Positions 1 to 6,610 of a stretch of DNA of 64,000 bases are shown in pieces. The notes below the pieces were generated by a model. It was given only the letters and a program-made list of their open reading frames with translations, was not told where the DNA came from and did not search any database. Where the stretch lies: the NCBI RefSeq assembly GCF_014204495.1, contig NZ_JACHLN010000004.1:186001-250000 (forward strand), in the 5' to 3' direction. The position numbers were made by a program, and so were the translations under genes. Source of the DNA: Sphingomonas kyeonggiensis (lineage in GTDB: Bacteria; Pseudomonadota; Alphaproteobacteria; Sphingomonadales; Sphingomonadaceae). Within the stretch, counting starts at the first letter, position 1. Every line of letters begins with the position of its first letter.

Positions 1-774
1 ATGCGCGCTCGCGTCCCTGCGACCCGAGACCGGCATGCCCTGATGCTCGAGGCCAAGCTCCGCAGCGAGCACAAGATCGCTGAAGAGATCGGCGCACTTC
101 CTCCGGAAGTTGAGCGCTACGCCGGCCAGTTCGACACCGTGCCCATCGGAATCAACCCGCACGAAACGCTGTTGGCGATGAACGGTGAGTTCAAGGATTT
201 CGGCGATCTCTGCTTCCGACTCGGCTTCGAGGTGCTCCACAACAAGACCAGCACGCCGTTCCTCACTTCGGACAATCCGGTCTGCAGCTACAATCCACGC
301 CAGCCGCTCCATGCGCGGACGCCTTACGAGCATTCCGGTGAGGTCGAGCTGATCTTTCCAGTTTCCGCGGACATGCTCGTGCGCGGCTCCAGCAAACGCG
401 GACCCGTGAACATCATCTCGCGGCACCGCGACATCTCCGACAGTCGGAAAGTGCGGCAACTCAATCGGACCATTGCGCAGTTTTCCTATCGCATGACAAT
501 CGGCCCGAATCGGTCGAGCGACGACCTGATACGTACCCATGCCGCTGTCGTCCCCACCATCACCACGGAAGTGCGCCGACGAGAAAAGGAGGTTCAGATC
601 ATCTGCCGGAATGTCTTCGGTCCTCGGCCGGTGCTGTCGCAATATATCGATACGCCTGATAAGGCCGCACGTCTCGAAGCCAAGATGGCGGCCGCTTCGA
701 CCCAGACAGACCTGCCACCCGATGACAACGCGGGTGAAACGGCGATAGAACGCGGGAACAGGCAAGATACATAA
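1..774 (+). CDS. DUF4238 family protein, probably cut at the window edge
   Basis: The frame is open from base 1 and ends at a TAA. The motif FLTSDNPVCSYNP at about residue 86, followed by the block ELIFPVSADMLV, is characteristic of DUF4238 proteins. That family is usually near 300 residues and begins with a conserved HFVPQ-type segment. This segment is missing, so the true start probably lies upstream of the window and the ATG at base 1 is a coincidence. The family function is unknown; members are accessory genes, often on mobile elements. It sits immediately left of the ArdC block and has no visible operon partner. Confidence 0.7.
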   Translation: MRARVPATRDRHALMLEAKLRSEHKIAEEIGALPPEVERYAGQFDTVPIGINPHETLLAMNGEFKDFGDLCFRLGFEVLHNKTSTPFLTSDNPVCSYNPRQPLHARTPYEHSGEVELIFPVSADMLVRGSSKRGPVNIISRHRDISDSRKVRQLNRTIAQFSYRMTIGPNRSSDDLIRTHAAVVPTITTEVRRREKEVQIICRNVFGPRPVLSQYIDTPDKAARLEAKMAAASTQTDLPPDDNAGETAIERGNRQDT

Positions 775-862
775 GCTCGGAGCATGGCATCTGTTATCCG
801 AGGATTTGGATCACCGATTTGCTCTGTAGGATTGAGGTTACCGCAAACCAACTCTACCTTTG

Positions 863-930
863 AGGGGAAGGCCTTCCCCTGCGGCCGAGCGTTCGGTCTC
901 GGCCGACCCCTTCTGCGGGGAGACCCCCGC
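863..930. other. Run of three adjacent inverted repeats before the ardC leader
   Basis: Bases 863-880 are a perfect 18-base palindrome (AGGGGAAGG then CCTTCCCCT). Bases 882-889 and 898-905 pair as CGGCCGAG with CTCGGCCG. Bases 915-920 and 925-930 pair as GCGGGG with CCCCGC around AGAC. The region lies between the stop of the DUF4238 gene and the ardC leader. It may terminate the upstream transcript or be a protein-binding cluster. No T-run follows any of the hairpins, so an intrinsic terminator is not certain. Confidence 0.4.
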
Positions 931-940
931 AACGCCCCCT

Positions 941-1023
941 AGAGTGAGAGTGCGGACCGGCTTTGCCGTGACGGGTTGAGAGCCTGGGAGAGAGTCTTCC
1001 GGCGCCCGTCGCGGAGATCCGCG
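941..1023 (+). promoter_or_regulatory. Repeated leader element, copy A (upstream of ardC)
   Basis: It starts with AGAGTGAGAG 83 bases before the ATG, continues with GTGACGGGTTGAG and a GAGAGAG tract, and ends with CCCGTCGCGGAG close to the start codon. GACGGG and CCCGTC can pair and enclose an inner stem of GCC/GGC plus GGGAGA/TCTTCC. The same blocks precede the parB-like and helicase genes at nearly the same distance. It is probably a shared transcribed leader or operator. Confidence 0.6.
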
Positions 1024-1983
1024 ATGTCCAGAAAGACCGCAACCGCTCGCGCCGACCAGGACCGGGCGAGCCTCTACGACGAAATCACCGGCAAGATCAT
1101 CGGCGAGCTGGAGGCCGGCCGCGTGCCCTGGGTTCAGCCCTGGGGGACCGCGGCGGCGAAGGCGCCGCTCGCCATGCCGCGGAACGCCGCCACCGGGCGG
1201 CACTATTCCGGCATCAACGTGCTGATCCTCTGGGGCGCCGTGATCGAGCATGGCTTTCCCAACCAGAGCTGGCTCACCTTTCGCCAGGCGCTCGCACTGG
1301 GCGGCAATGTCCGCAAGGGCGAGCGCGGCACGACTGTCGTCTATGCCGACCGCTTCGTGCCAGACGACGAAAAGCGGCGCGCCCGCGAGACTGGCGACGA
1401 AGCCCAAGCGATCCCGTTCCTGAAGCGCTTCACGGTGTTCAATTCCGCGCAGTGCGAAGGCCTGCTGGAGGATGTCGCGATCGTCGCGCCGCCGCCGGCG
1501 CTGGGACTGATCGAGCCCCAGGTCGAAGCGTTCATCCGCGCGACCGGCATCGACTTCCGCATTGGCGGCAATCGCGCCTTCTACGTGCCGGCGCTCGACT
1601 ATGTACAGGTCCCACCGCCCCAGGCCTATTTCGAACCGATCAACTGGCACCGGACCGCGCTGCACGAGCTGGGTCACGCCACCGGCCATCCGTCCCGTCT
1701 CGGCCGCGACATGACCGGCGGCTTCGGCACCAAGAAGTACGCGTTCGAAGAGCTGATCGCCGAGATGAACGCCGCCTTTTGCTGCGCCTCGCTCGGCATC
1801 GTGCCGACCGTGCGTCATGCGGATTATATCGGCTCCTGGCTGGAGGTGCTGCGCGAGGACAATCGCGCCATCGTCCGCGCTGCCAGCCAGGCGAGCAAGG
1901 CCGCCGACTGGCTGCTCGGCTTCGCGCCGGCCGACGGGACCGACATGCAGGCTGAGCCCGCGATCGACAGGAGGGCCGCATGA
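1024..1983 (+). CDS. ardC: ArdC-type antirestriction protein
   Basis: This 319-residue protein has an N-terminal ArdC ssDNA-binding domain (about residues 12-140, with YDEITGKIIGELEAG and YSGINVLILWG) and a C-terminal zincin-like domain with HELGH at 214-218, continuing ATGHPSRLGRD. ArdC proteins protect incoming single-stranded plasmid DNA from host restriction after conjugation. The ATG at 1024 is preferred over the upstream GTG because it matches the spacing to the shared leader and the usual family N-terminus. The next gene overlaps its stop by 4 bases (ATGA), so the two are translationally coupled. The HExxH motif suggests metal binding, but peptidase activity is not established for this family. 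Confidence 0.9.
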   Translation: MSRKTATARADQDRASLYDEITGKIIGELEAGRVPWVQPWGTAAAKAPLAMPRNAATGRHYSGINVLILWGAVIEHGFPNQSWLTFRQALALGGNVRKGERGTTVVYADRFVPDDEKRRARETGDEAQAIPFLKRFTVFNSAQCEGLLEDVAIVAPPPALGLIEPQVEAFIRATGIDFRIGGNRAFYVPALDYVQVPPPQAYFEPINWHRTALHELGHATGHPSRLGRDMTGGFGTKKYAFEELIAEMNAAFCCASLGIVPTVRHADYIGSWLEVLREDNRAIVRAASQASKAADWLLGFAPADGTDMQAEPAIDRRAA

Positions 1984-2363
1984 TCCTCCTGACCTCGGAG
2001 CTGCGCGAGCGGCTCCTCGTCAATGGCCGCAACAGCGACGCCGACCACATCCCCGTGGTCAAGTTCTTCAACCCGCTCGGCGAAGGCGTTTGGCTCGCGA
2101 CCGAGCTCGACGAGGACGGCGACACCCTGTTCGGCCTGGCCGATCTCGGCGAACCCGAGCTCGGCTCCTTCAGCCTTGCCGAGATGATTGCCGTGCGCCT
2201 GCCGCTCGGTCTCGGCATCGAGCGCGACATCCTGTTCGAGGGCCTGTTTCCGATCTCGGCCTGGGCCGAGACGGCCCGTCGGATCGGCGGCATCCGCGAG
2301 GCCGAGCGCGTGCTTCACGCCATCCACCGAAGCACGACGTCCGGGCAGTCCGGAAAACCGTAA
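1980..2363 (+). CDS. DUF2958 domain protein
   Basis: A 127-residue soluble protein that starts inside the ardC stop codon. It has the DUF2958 signature: LLTSELRERLLVNGR near the N-terminus, then VVKFFNPLG, WLATELDEDGD, GLADLGEPELG and LGLGIERDILFEG. The family is small, of unknown function, and almost always found beside ArdC or ParB genes on alphaproteobacterial plasmids and ICEs. This suggests a role in establishment or maintenance. The C-terminal tail after residue 115 is polar and probably disordered. Confidence 0.85.
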   Translation: MILLTSELRERLLVNGRNSDADHIPVVKFFNPLGEGVWLATELDEDGDTLFGLADLGEPELGSFSLAEMIAVRLPLGLGIERDILFEGLFPISAWAETARRIGGIREAERVLHAIHRSTTSGQSGKP

Positions 2364-2420
2364 ATCAGTGGAGGCGGTTCTGCGTCTCCCGTCGCCGCGC
2401 CTGGAGGTGCCGGCACGTAG

Positions 2421-2504
2421 AGAGTGAGAGGGAGGACGGGATTTCCGTGACGGGTTGGAGGTCGAGAGAGAGGCTCTCGGCCGCCCGTCGCGGAGCAATC
2501 CCCG
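2421..2504 (+). promoter_or_regulatory. Repeated leader element, copy B (upstream of parB)
   Basis: AGAGTGAGAG begins 84 bases before the parB ATG. It is followed by CCGTGACGGGTTGGAG, a GAGAGAGAGG tract and CCCGTCGCGGAG. GACGGG (2449-2454 region) can pair with CCCGTC, enclosing a nine-pair inner stem GGTCGAGAG/CTCTCGGCC. The inner stem differs in sequence from copy A but still pairs, which supports a conserved RNA fold. Confidence 0.6.
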
Positions 2505-4652
2505 ATGCCTACTGCTGTTCAGAAGATCGTCCTGTCGTCTTCGCGCGACATCCCCCTCAACAAGCTGGTGCTCAGCCAGTCCAACGTCCGCCGCGTGAAG
2601 GCCGGCGTCTCGATCGAGGACCTGGCGGCCTCGATCGCGCGTCGCGGTCTGATCCAGAGCCTCAGCGTCGTGCCCGTGGTCGACGCCGAAGGCCAGGAGA
2701 CCGGCATGTTCGAAGTGCCGGCTGGAGGCCGCCGCTTCCGAGCGCTGGAGCTGCTAGTCAAGCAGAAGCGGCTCGCCAAGATCGCCCCGGTGCCGTGCGT
2801 CGTGCGCAAGCGCGATGACGAGGTCCTGTCCGAGGAAGTGTCGCTGGTCGAGAATATCGACCGCGCCCCGCTCCATCCGCTGGACCAGTTCCGCGCCTTC
2901 CAGGACATGCGGATGAAGGGAAAGACCGAGGAGGAGATCGCCGCGGCGCTCTTCGTGCCGGTTCAGGTGGTCAAGCAGCGCCTGCGCCTCGCGGCCGCAT
3001 CGCCCACCTTGCACGACGTCTATGCCGAGGACGGCATGACGCTCGACCAGCTCATGGCCTTCACCGTCTCCGACGACCATGTCCGTCAGGAGCAGGTCTG
3101 GGAGGCGATCAAGGACGCCTGGTCGAAGGAGCCGTATCAGATCCGCCGCATGCTCACCGAGACGACGGTGCGCGCCTCGGACAAGCGCGCCGTCTTCGTC
3201 GGTGTCGAAGCGTATGAGGCCGCCGGCGGCATCGTCATGCGCGACCTGTTCCAGTCCGACGATGGCGGCTGGCTGCAGGACGCGGCGCTGCTCGACCGGC
3301 TGGTCGCCGAGAAGCTAAAGGCGACGGCCGAGACGATCGGCGCCGAGGGCTGGAAGTGGATCGAGGTCGCGGTCGGCTTCCCCTATGACGCCACGCGCGG
3401 CCTGCGCGAGCTGCAGGGAGAGCCGCTCGACCTGACCGACGAGGAACAGGCGACGATCGAGGCGCTCAACGCCGAATACCAGAAGCTCGAGGCGGAATAT
3501 GAAGGCGCCGACGAACTGCCCGACGAGGTCGACCAGCGGCTCGGCGAGATCGAGACGGCGCTGTCGGCCTTCGAGACCCGTCCAGTGCGCTTCGAGGCCG
3601 AGGACATCGCGCGCGCCGGCGTGTTCATCAGCATCGCTCATGACGGCAGCGTCGCCATCGATCGCGGCTACGTCCGGGCCGAGGACGAGGCTCCCGAACC
3701 CAGCGCCGAGACCGATGGGGACGAAACCGAAGGTCGGCCGGACGAGCCCGGCGCGCCGGTCGTGCAGCGCGCCGTCATCACGATCGGCGGCCAGCCCGTC
3801 GAGGCGGAGGACGACGAGGACGACACGATCAAGCCGCTGCCCGAGCGCCTGGTCATCGAGCTGACGGCCTACCGCACGCTCGCGCTGCGCAACGCCGTCG
3901 CCGAGAACCCGCACGTCGCCATGACCGCGCTCCTCCACAAGCTGGTCTCGGACACCTTCATGACCCGCATGTACACGGGCGCCATGGAAGCCGGGGTGAA
4001 GCACATCTTCTTCCCGGCGCAGGACGATGCGCTGAAGGACAGCCCGTCGGCCCGCGCGGTCCAGGATCGCCACGCCGCCTGGGCTGGTGACATCCCGAAG
4101 GAGGACGATGCTCTGTGGGGCTGGCTTGCGGGCCTCGACGATGCCAGCCGGATGGCGCTGCTGGCGCATTGCGTCAGCTATGGCGTCAACGCGCTCTATG
4201 AGCGGCCGAACCCGCACAGCGCCGGCGGCGTGTCGCAGCACACGCTCGACATGCGGCTCGCCCAGGCCGACCGCCTGACGAAGGCGACGGGCCTCGACCT
4301 GGTGGAGGCCGGCTGGCGCCCGACCTTCGGCAACTACCTCAACCGCGTCACCAAGCCCCGCATCCTGCAGGCGGTCCGCGAGGGCGTCGGCGAGCAGGCC
4401 GCGCAACTCATCGACCACCTGAAGAAGGGTGACATGGCCAAGGAGGCCGAGCGGCTACTGGCCGAGACCGGCTGGCTGCCCGAGCCGCTGCGTCTCATCG
4501 ACGATGCCGAGGCGCTCACGCCGGAGGTCGAGGCCGGCGAGGATACCAGTGACGACGATGGCGCGGCGCTGCCCGCGTTCCTCGCCGGCGACGACGAGGA
4601 GGTCACGGCGGAGACCGACGCCGATGAACCGCACCTTGCCGCAGCCGAATAA
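2505..4652 (+). CDS. ParB/RepB/Spo0J family partition protein, long ICE form
   Basis: The 715-residue protein has an N-terminal ParB CTPase/nuclease-like domain (about residues 12-115), with AGGRRFRAL at 73-81 in the position of the GERRxRA motif and LSEEVSLVENIDRAPLHPLDQ just after it. A helix-turn-helix region follows (about 125-195, EEEIAAALFVPVQVVKQRLRL). The remaining 500 residues are an acidic extension typical of ICE and plasmid homologues and absent from chromosomal ParB (about 300 residues). It probably binds centromere-like sites and may also regulate transcription. It has its own leader (copy B), and a strong hairpin follows its stop, so it may be a single-gene transcript. Confidence 0.88.
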   Translation: MPTAVQKIVLSSSRDIPLNKLVLSQSNVRRVKAGVSIEDLAASIARRGLIQSLSVVPVVDAEGQETGMFEVPAGGRRFRALELLVKQKRLAKIAPVPCVVRKRDDEVLSEEVSLVENIDRAPLHPLDQFRAFQDMRMKGKTEEEIAAALFVPVQVVKQRLRLAAASPTLHDVYAEDGMTLDQLMAFTVSDDHVRQEQVWEAIKDAWSKEPYQIRRMLTETTVRASDKRAVFVGVEAYEAAGGIVMRDLFQSDDGGWLQDAALLDRLVAEKLKATAETIGAEGWKWIEVAVGFPYDATRGLRELQGEPLDLTDEEQATIEALNAEYQKLEAEYEGADELPDEVDQRLGEIETALSAFETRPVRFEAEDIARAGVFISIAHDGSVAIDRGYVRAEDEAPEPSAETDGDETEGRPDEPGAPVVQRAVITIGGQPVEAEDDEDDTIKPLPERLVIELTAYRTLALRNAVAENPHVAMTALLHKLVSDTFMTRMYTGAMEAGVKHIFFPAQDDALKDSPSARAVQDRHAAWAGDIPKEDDALWGWLAGLDDASRMALLAHCVSYGVNALYERPNPHSAGGVSQHTLDMRLAQADRLTKATGLDLVEAGWRPTFGNYLNRVTKPRILQAVREGVGEQAAQLIDHLKKGDMAKEAERLLAETGWLPEPLRLIDDAEALTPEVEAGEDTSDDDGAALPAFLAGDDEEVTAETDADEPHLAAAE

Positions 4653-4659
4653 CGAGCAC

Positions 4660-4690
4660 CCGGAGCGGCTTCGGCCGCTCCGGTCCTTTC
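4660..4690 (+). terminator. Intrinsic terminator after parB
   Basis: A ten-pair stem CCGGAGCGGC / GCCGCTCCGG closed by a TTCG tetraloop starts 8 bases after the parB stop and is followed by TCCTTTCC. Confidence 0.7.
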
Positions 4691-4711
4691 CCCGATCGAA
4701 CGAGCATCGCC

Positions 4712-4930
4712 ATGCCGCGATCTACCCCGTCGCCACGCCGCGTCGTCTTCCAGTTCCTCGTTCCCGTGCATGTCGAGATCGAGGACGGCATCGTCGGCCG
4801 CTTGACGATCATCGACGAAACCCCGGTGCGCGATCCCGTCGTCGTCGAAGGCGATCCCGCCTATCTCGCCGACGCCATCCGCGCCGCCGACGACGGCCAA
4901 GCCTGGCCATCCTGGCAGTTCGGCTACTAG
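4712..4930 (+). CDS. Small conserved ICE protein of unknown function
   Basis: A 72-residue protein. Residues 10-45 alternate hydrophobic and charged residues (VVFQFLVPVHVEIEDG, RLTIIDETPV), consistent with a small beta-rich fold. The C-terminus ends in WPSWQFGY. There is no signal peptide or membrane segment. It lies between two clear terminators (4660-4690 and 4955-4984), so it is probably transcribed alone or by readthrough from parB. I do not recognise a named domain. The length, codon use and position between ParB and the next small genes make it a likely real gene. Confidence 0.6.
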   Translation: MPRSTPSPRRVVFQFLVPVHVEIEDGIVGRLTIIDETPVRDPVVVEGDPAYLADAIRAADDGQAWPSWQFGY

Positions 4931-4954
4931 CCGCCGTCACCCTGAACCCATTCC

Positions 4955-4984
4955 GAGCCCGGCCCAAGCGCCGGGCTCTTTTCG
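4955..4984 (+). terminator. Intrinsic terminator
   Basis: GAGCCCGGC (4955-4963) pairs perfectly with GCCGGGCTC (4970-4978) and is followed by TTTTCGTTTC. It terminates the small gene at 4712-4930. Confidence 0.8.
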
Positions 4985-4999
4985 TTTCTGGAGCCCGCC

Positions 5000-5413
5000 A
5001 TGACCGATTTCTTCACCCGTTATTCCTGCCTGCTCGACGTCGGCACCTCCGCCAATGCCGCACGGGCCTTCGACATCTACGCCGCCCTGATGGCCGACAA
5101 CGGCCGCGAGGACCCGCCGGCCGAGCCGTTTCACCTGTCGGTGACACCCGACCACGGCGCATCACGGCTCTGGATACGCGACCCCGGCACCGCCGATCCG
5201 CAGCTTGCGATCACATTCGTGACGCGCTGCGCCGAGGCGTTCGGGTTGACCGGCCGCTGGGGATTCCAGTGGGCCGGCATCGCTTCCAATCCCGTTGTCG
5301 ACGGCTTCTCGGGCGGCGCCCATGTCCTGGATCTCGCCACGGGCGAGACGATCGCTTGGACGAGCACCGGACGCTGGCTCGCCGACCGGCTTGCCGAGGG
5401 AGGCGCGCGATGA
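5000..5413 (+). CDS. Conserved ICE protein of unknown function
   Basis: A 137-residue soluble protein with no signal peptide. It starts at an ATG with GGAG nearby (TGGAGCCCGCC) and overlaps the next gene by 4 bases (ATGA). The sequence begins MTDFFTRYSCLLDVGT and has an aromatic-rich middle (TGRWGFQWAGIASNPVVDGF). I do not recognise a domain. Its coupling to the following small gene and its position in the maintenance block suggest an accessory role in ICE establishment, but no function can be assigned. Confidence 0.65.
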   Translation: MTDFFTRYSCLLDVGTSANAARAFDIYAALMADNGREDPPAEPFHLSVTPDHGASRLWIRDPGTADPQLAITFVTRCAEAFGLTGRWGFQWAGIASNPVVDGFSGGAHVLDLATGETIAWTSTGRWLADRLAEGGAR

Positions 5414-5634
5414 GCATCCCCGACCATGCCCGCGCCAACTTCCAGACGATGCTGCGCGCGGCGGGCAGCGGCGACCTGGCGCTGATGGAATGCACTGACG
5501 TGGCGACGGGCGAGCCGCGCTACGTCATCTGCGCCGTCGGCCGCGATGACGGCGACTTCGTCTTCACGCCGTTCGGCCATCTCGCCGAGGGTGATCCCTT
5601 CGAGATCTACCGCCCGCCGGAGGCCTCGACATAG
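5410..5634 (+). CDS. Small DUF6117-like protein
   Basis: A 74-residue protein starting MSIPDHARANFQTMLRAA and containing ECTDVATGEPRYVICAVGRD and DFVFTPFGHLAEGDP. This pattern occurs repeatedly in short proteins of alphaproteobacterial plasmids and ICEs, which I recall as DUF6117, function unknown. It is translationally coupled to the upstream gene (ATGA overlap). Its last 28 bases overlap the 3' end of the convergent gene on the minus strand. Confidence 0.7.
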   Translation: MSIPDHARANFQTMLRAAGSGDLALMECTDVATGEPRYVICAVGRDDGDFVFTPFGHLAEGDPFEIYRPPEAST

Positions 5635-6041
5635 GGGCGCACGGCATCGAAGAGACCCGCGACGGCCGCGCGGGCCTTCGACGCAAAGGCCCGATCGCCA
5701 TCGAAGCGATCAAAGGCATGGCGCGGATAGTAGGTGTTCAACACCACGATCACATCGGCCAGTTCGTCGCCTGCGCCGACCATCCCGGACTTGCAGGCGC
5801 TCGCCAGACCTCGTTCGAGATCGTGGCGGATGTTCCGGCGACAGCGATCGTCGCTCCATCCCTGGCTCGAAAGATATGCCTTGAGCCCAAGCTCGGCCGC
5901 GATCGCGGTCATGTAGCAGGTGTCGCGAGGATCGCCGGTCTCCGCCCGAACCGCGGACGGCAGAAACTCCTCGCCATTGGCTAGCAGAGCGCGGGCTCGT
6001 TCGATCGCTTCGTTCGCTTCTACCAGACCGCCACCTCCCAT
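5607..6041 (-). CDS. Putative HEPN-like protein
   Basis: A 144-residue protein on the strand opposite to the surrounding block. The central segment AAELGLKAYLSSQGW followed by RRNIRHDLERGL resembles HEPN-domain proteins (a helix with LKAYL, then an HDL motif), and an R-x4-H arrangement of the HEPN RNase type is present. The assignment is by eye and weak. The start at 6041 overlaps the 3' end of the upstream membrane protein gene by 22 bases, so the two form an operon. HEPN proteins are often toxins or RNases, but no clear antitoxin is visible beside it. Confidence 0.5.
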   Translation of the reverse strand: MGGGGLVEANEAIERARALLANGEEFLPSAVRAETGDPRDTCYMTAIAAELGLKAYLSSQGWSDDRCRRNIRHDLERGLASACKSGMVGAGDELADVIVVLNTYYPRHAFDRFDGDRAFASKARAAVAGLFDAVRPYVEASGGR

Positions 6042-6379
6042 TGCCCGTTGACGCGGGCAAAGCCGATCGGCCGGTTTTGCGGGCTCGCGTTCGGCTTGGT
6101 CGGATCGAGCACGATCTGCGTCATGCAGGTCACGCCGGGGCCCACGCCGCCCGGCGAGCAGTCGCCGAGCTTCAGCGTCGCGTTGGCGAGCGACGTTCCC
6201 GTGAACAGGCGGTGGCGCCGCACGGCTGCGGTGGCTTCATCCTCGCTCGGTTGGGCGACGCCGGCGGCGACGGCCGGAGATGCGGCGACTGGCGAGATCA
6301 CCGGCCGGAGCACGAAGCCCGCGCCGAAGCCGACCGCCAGACATGCCGCTCCAAGAATGCCGATCGCGCTGCCCTTCAT
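6020..6379 (-). CDS. Small membrane-anchored protein of unknown function
   Basis: 119 residues from the ATG at 6379, chosen because GGGAGG lies just upstream. Residues 4-23 (AIGILGAACLAVGFGAGFVL) form one hydrophobic segment, an uncleaved anchor or signal sequence, followed by an exported-looking domain with two cysteines (GDCSPGG and TCMTQIV). The C-terminus is IGFARVNGQWEVAVW. It is first in a two-gene minus-strand unit with the HEPN-like gene, divergent from the helicase leader at 6515. No family was recognised. Confidence 0.6.
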   Translation of the reverse strand: MKGSAIGILGAACLAVGFGAGFVLRPVISPVAASPAVAAGVAQPSEDEATAAVRRHRLFTGTSLANATLKLGDCSPGGVGPGVTCMTQIVLDPTKPNASPQNRPIGFARVNGQWEVAVW

Positions 6380-6514
6380 CTCGCCTCCCATGCTCATCAT
6401 CCGGCGCAGCGCGCCCGAATGGTGCGAGGCACAGCGGCTTGCTTTCCTACGAGAGCTTAGCGTCCCATCCGCGCCGCCGGAAGCCGGTGCGGCAGGCCGG
6501 GTTCCGCCCGCGCC

Positions 6515-6610
6515 AGAGTGAGAGGGTGGCCGGGACGGGTTTGAGCCCGTCCGGTCGAGAGAGAGCGCCGGGCCGACTCGCCCGTGTCCCGCTCTCCGAG
6601 GTCTCCCTGC
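6515..6610 (+). promoter_or_regulatory. Repeated leader element, copy C (upstream of helicase)
   Basis: AGAGTGAGAG begins 96 bases before the ATG at 6611, followed by GGGACGGGTTTGAG, GTCGAGAGAGAG and CTCGCCCGTG. GGACGGG pairs perfectly with CCCGTCC around a TTTGAG loop. The order of blocks matches copies A and B, with a longer spacer. Confidence 0.55.

Noticed and set aside
3315..4418. 367-codon open frame on the minus strand
   Set aside because: It mirrors the acidic C-terminal extension of the ParB-family gene; no domain and no ribosome site.
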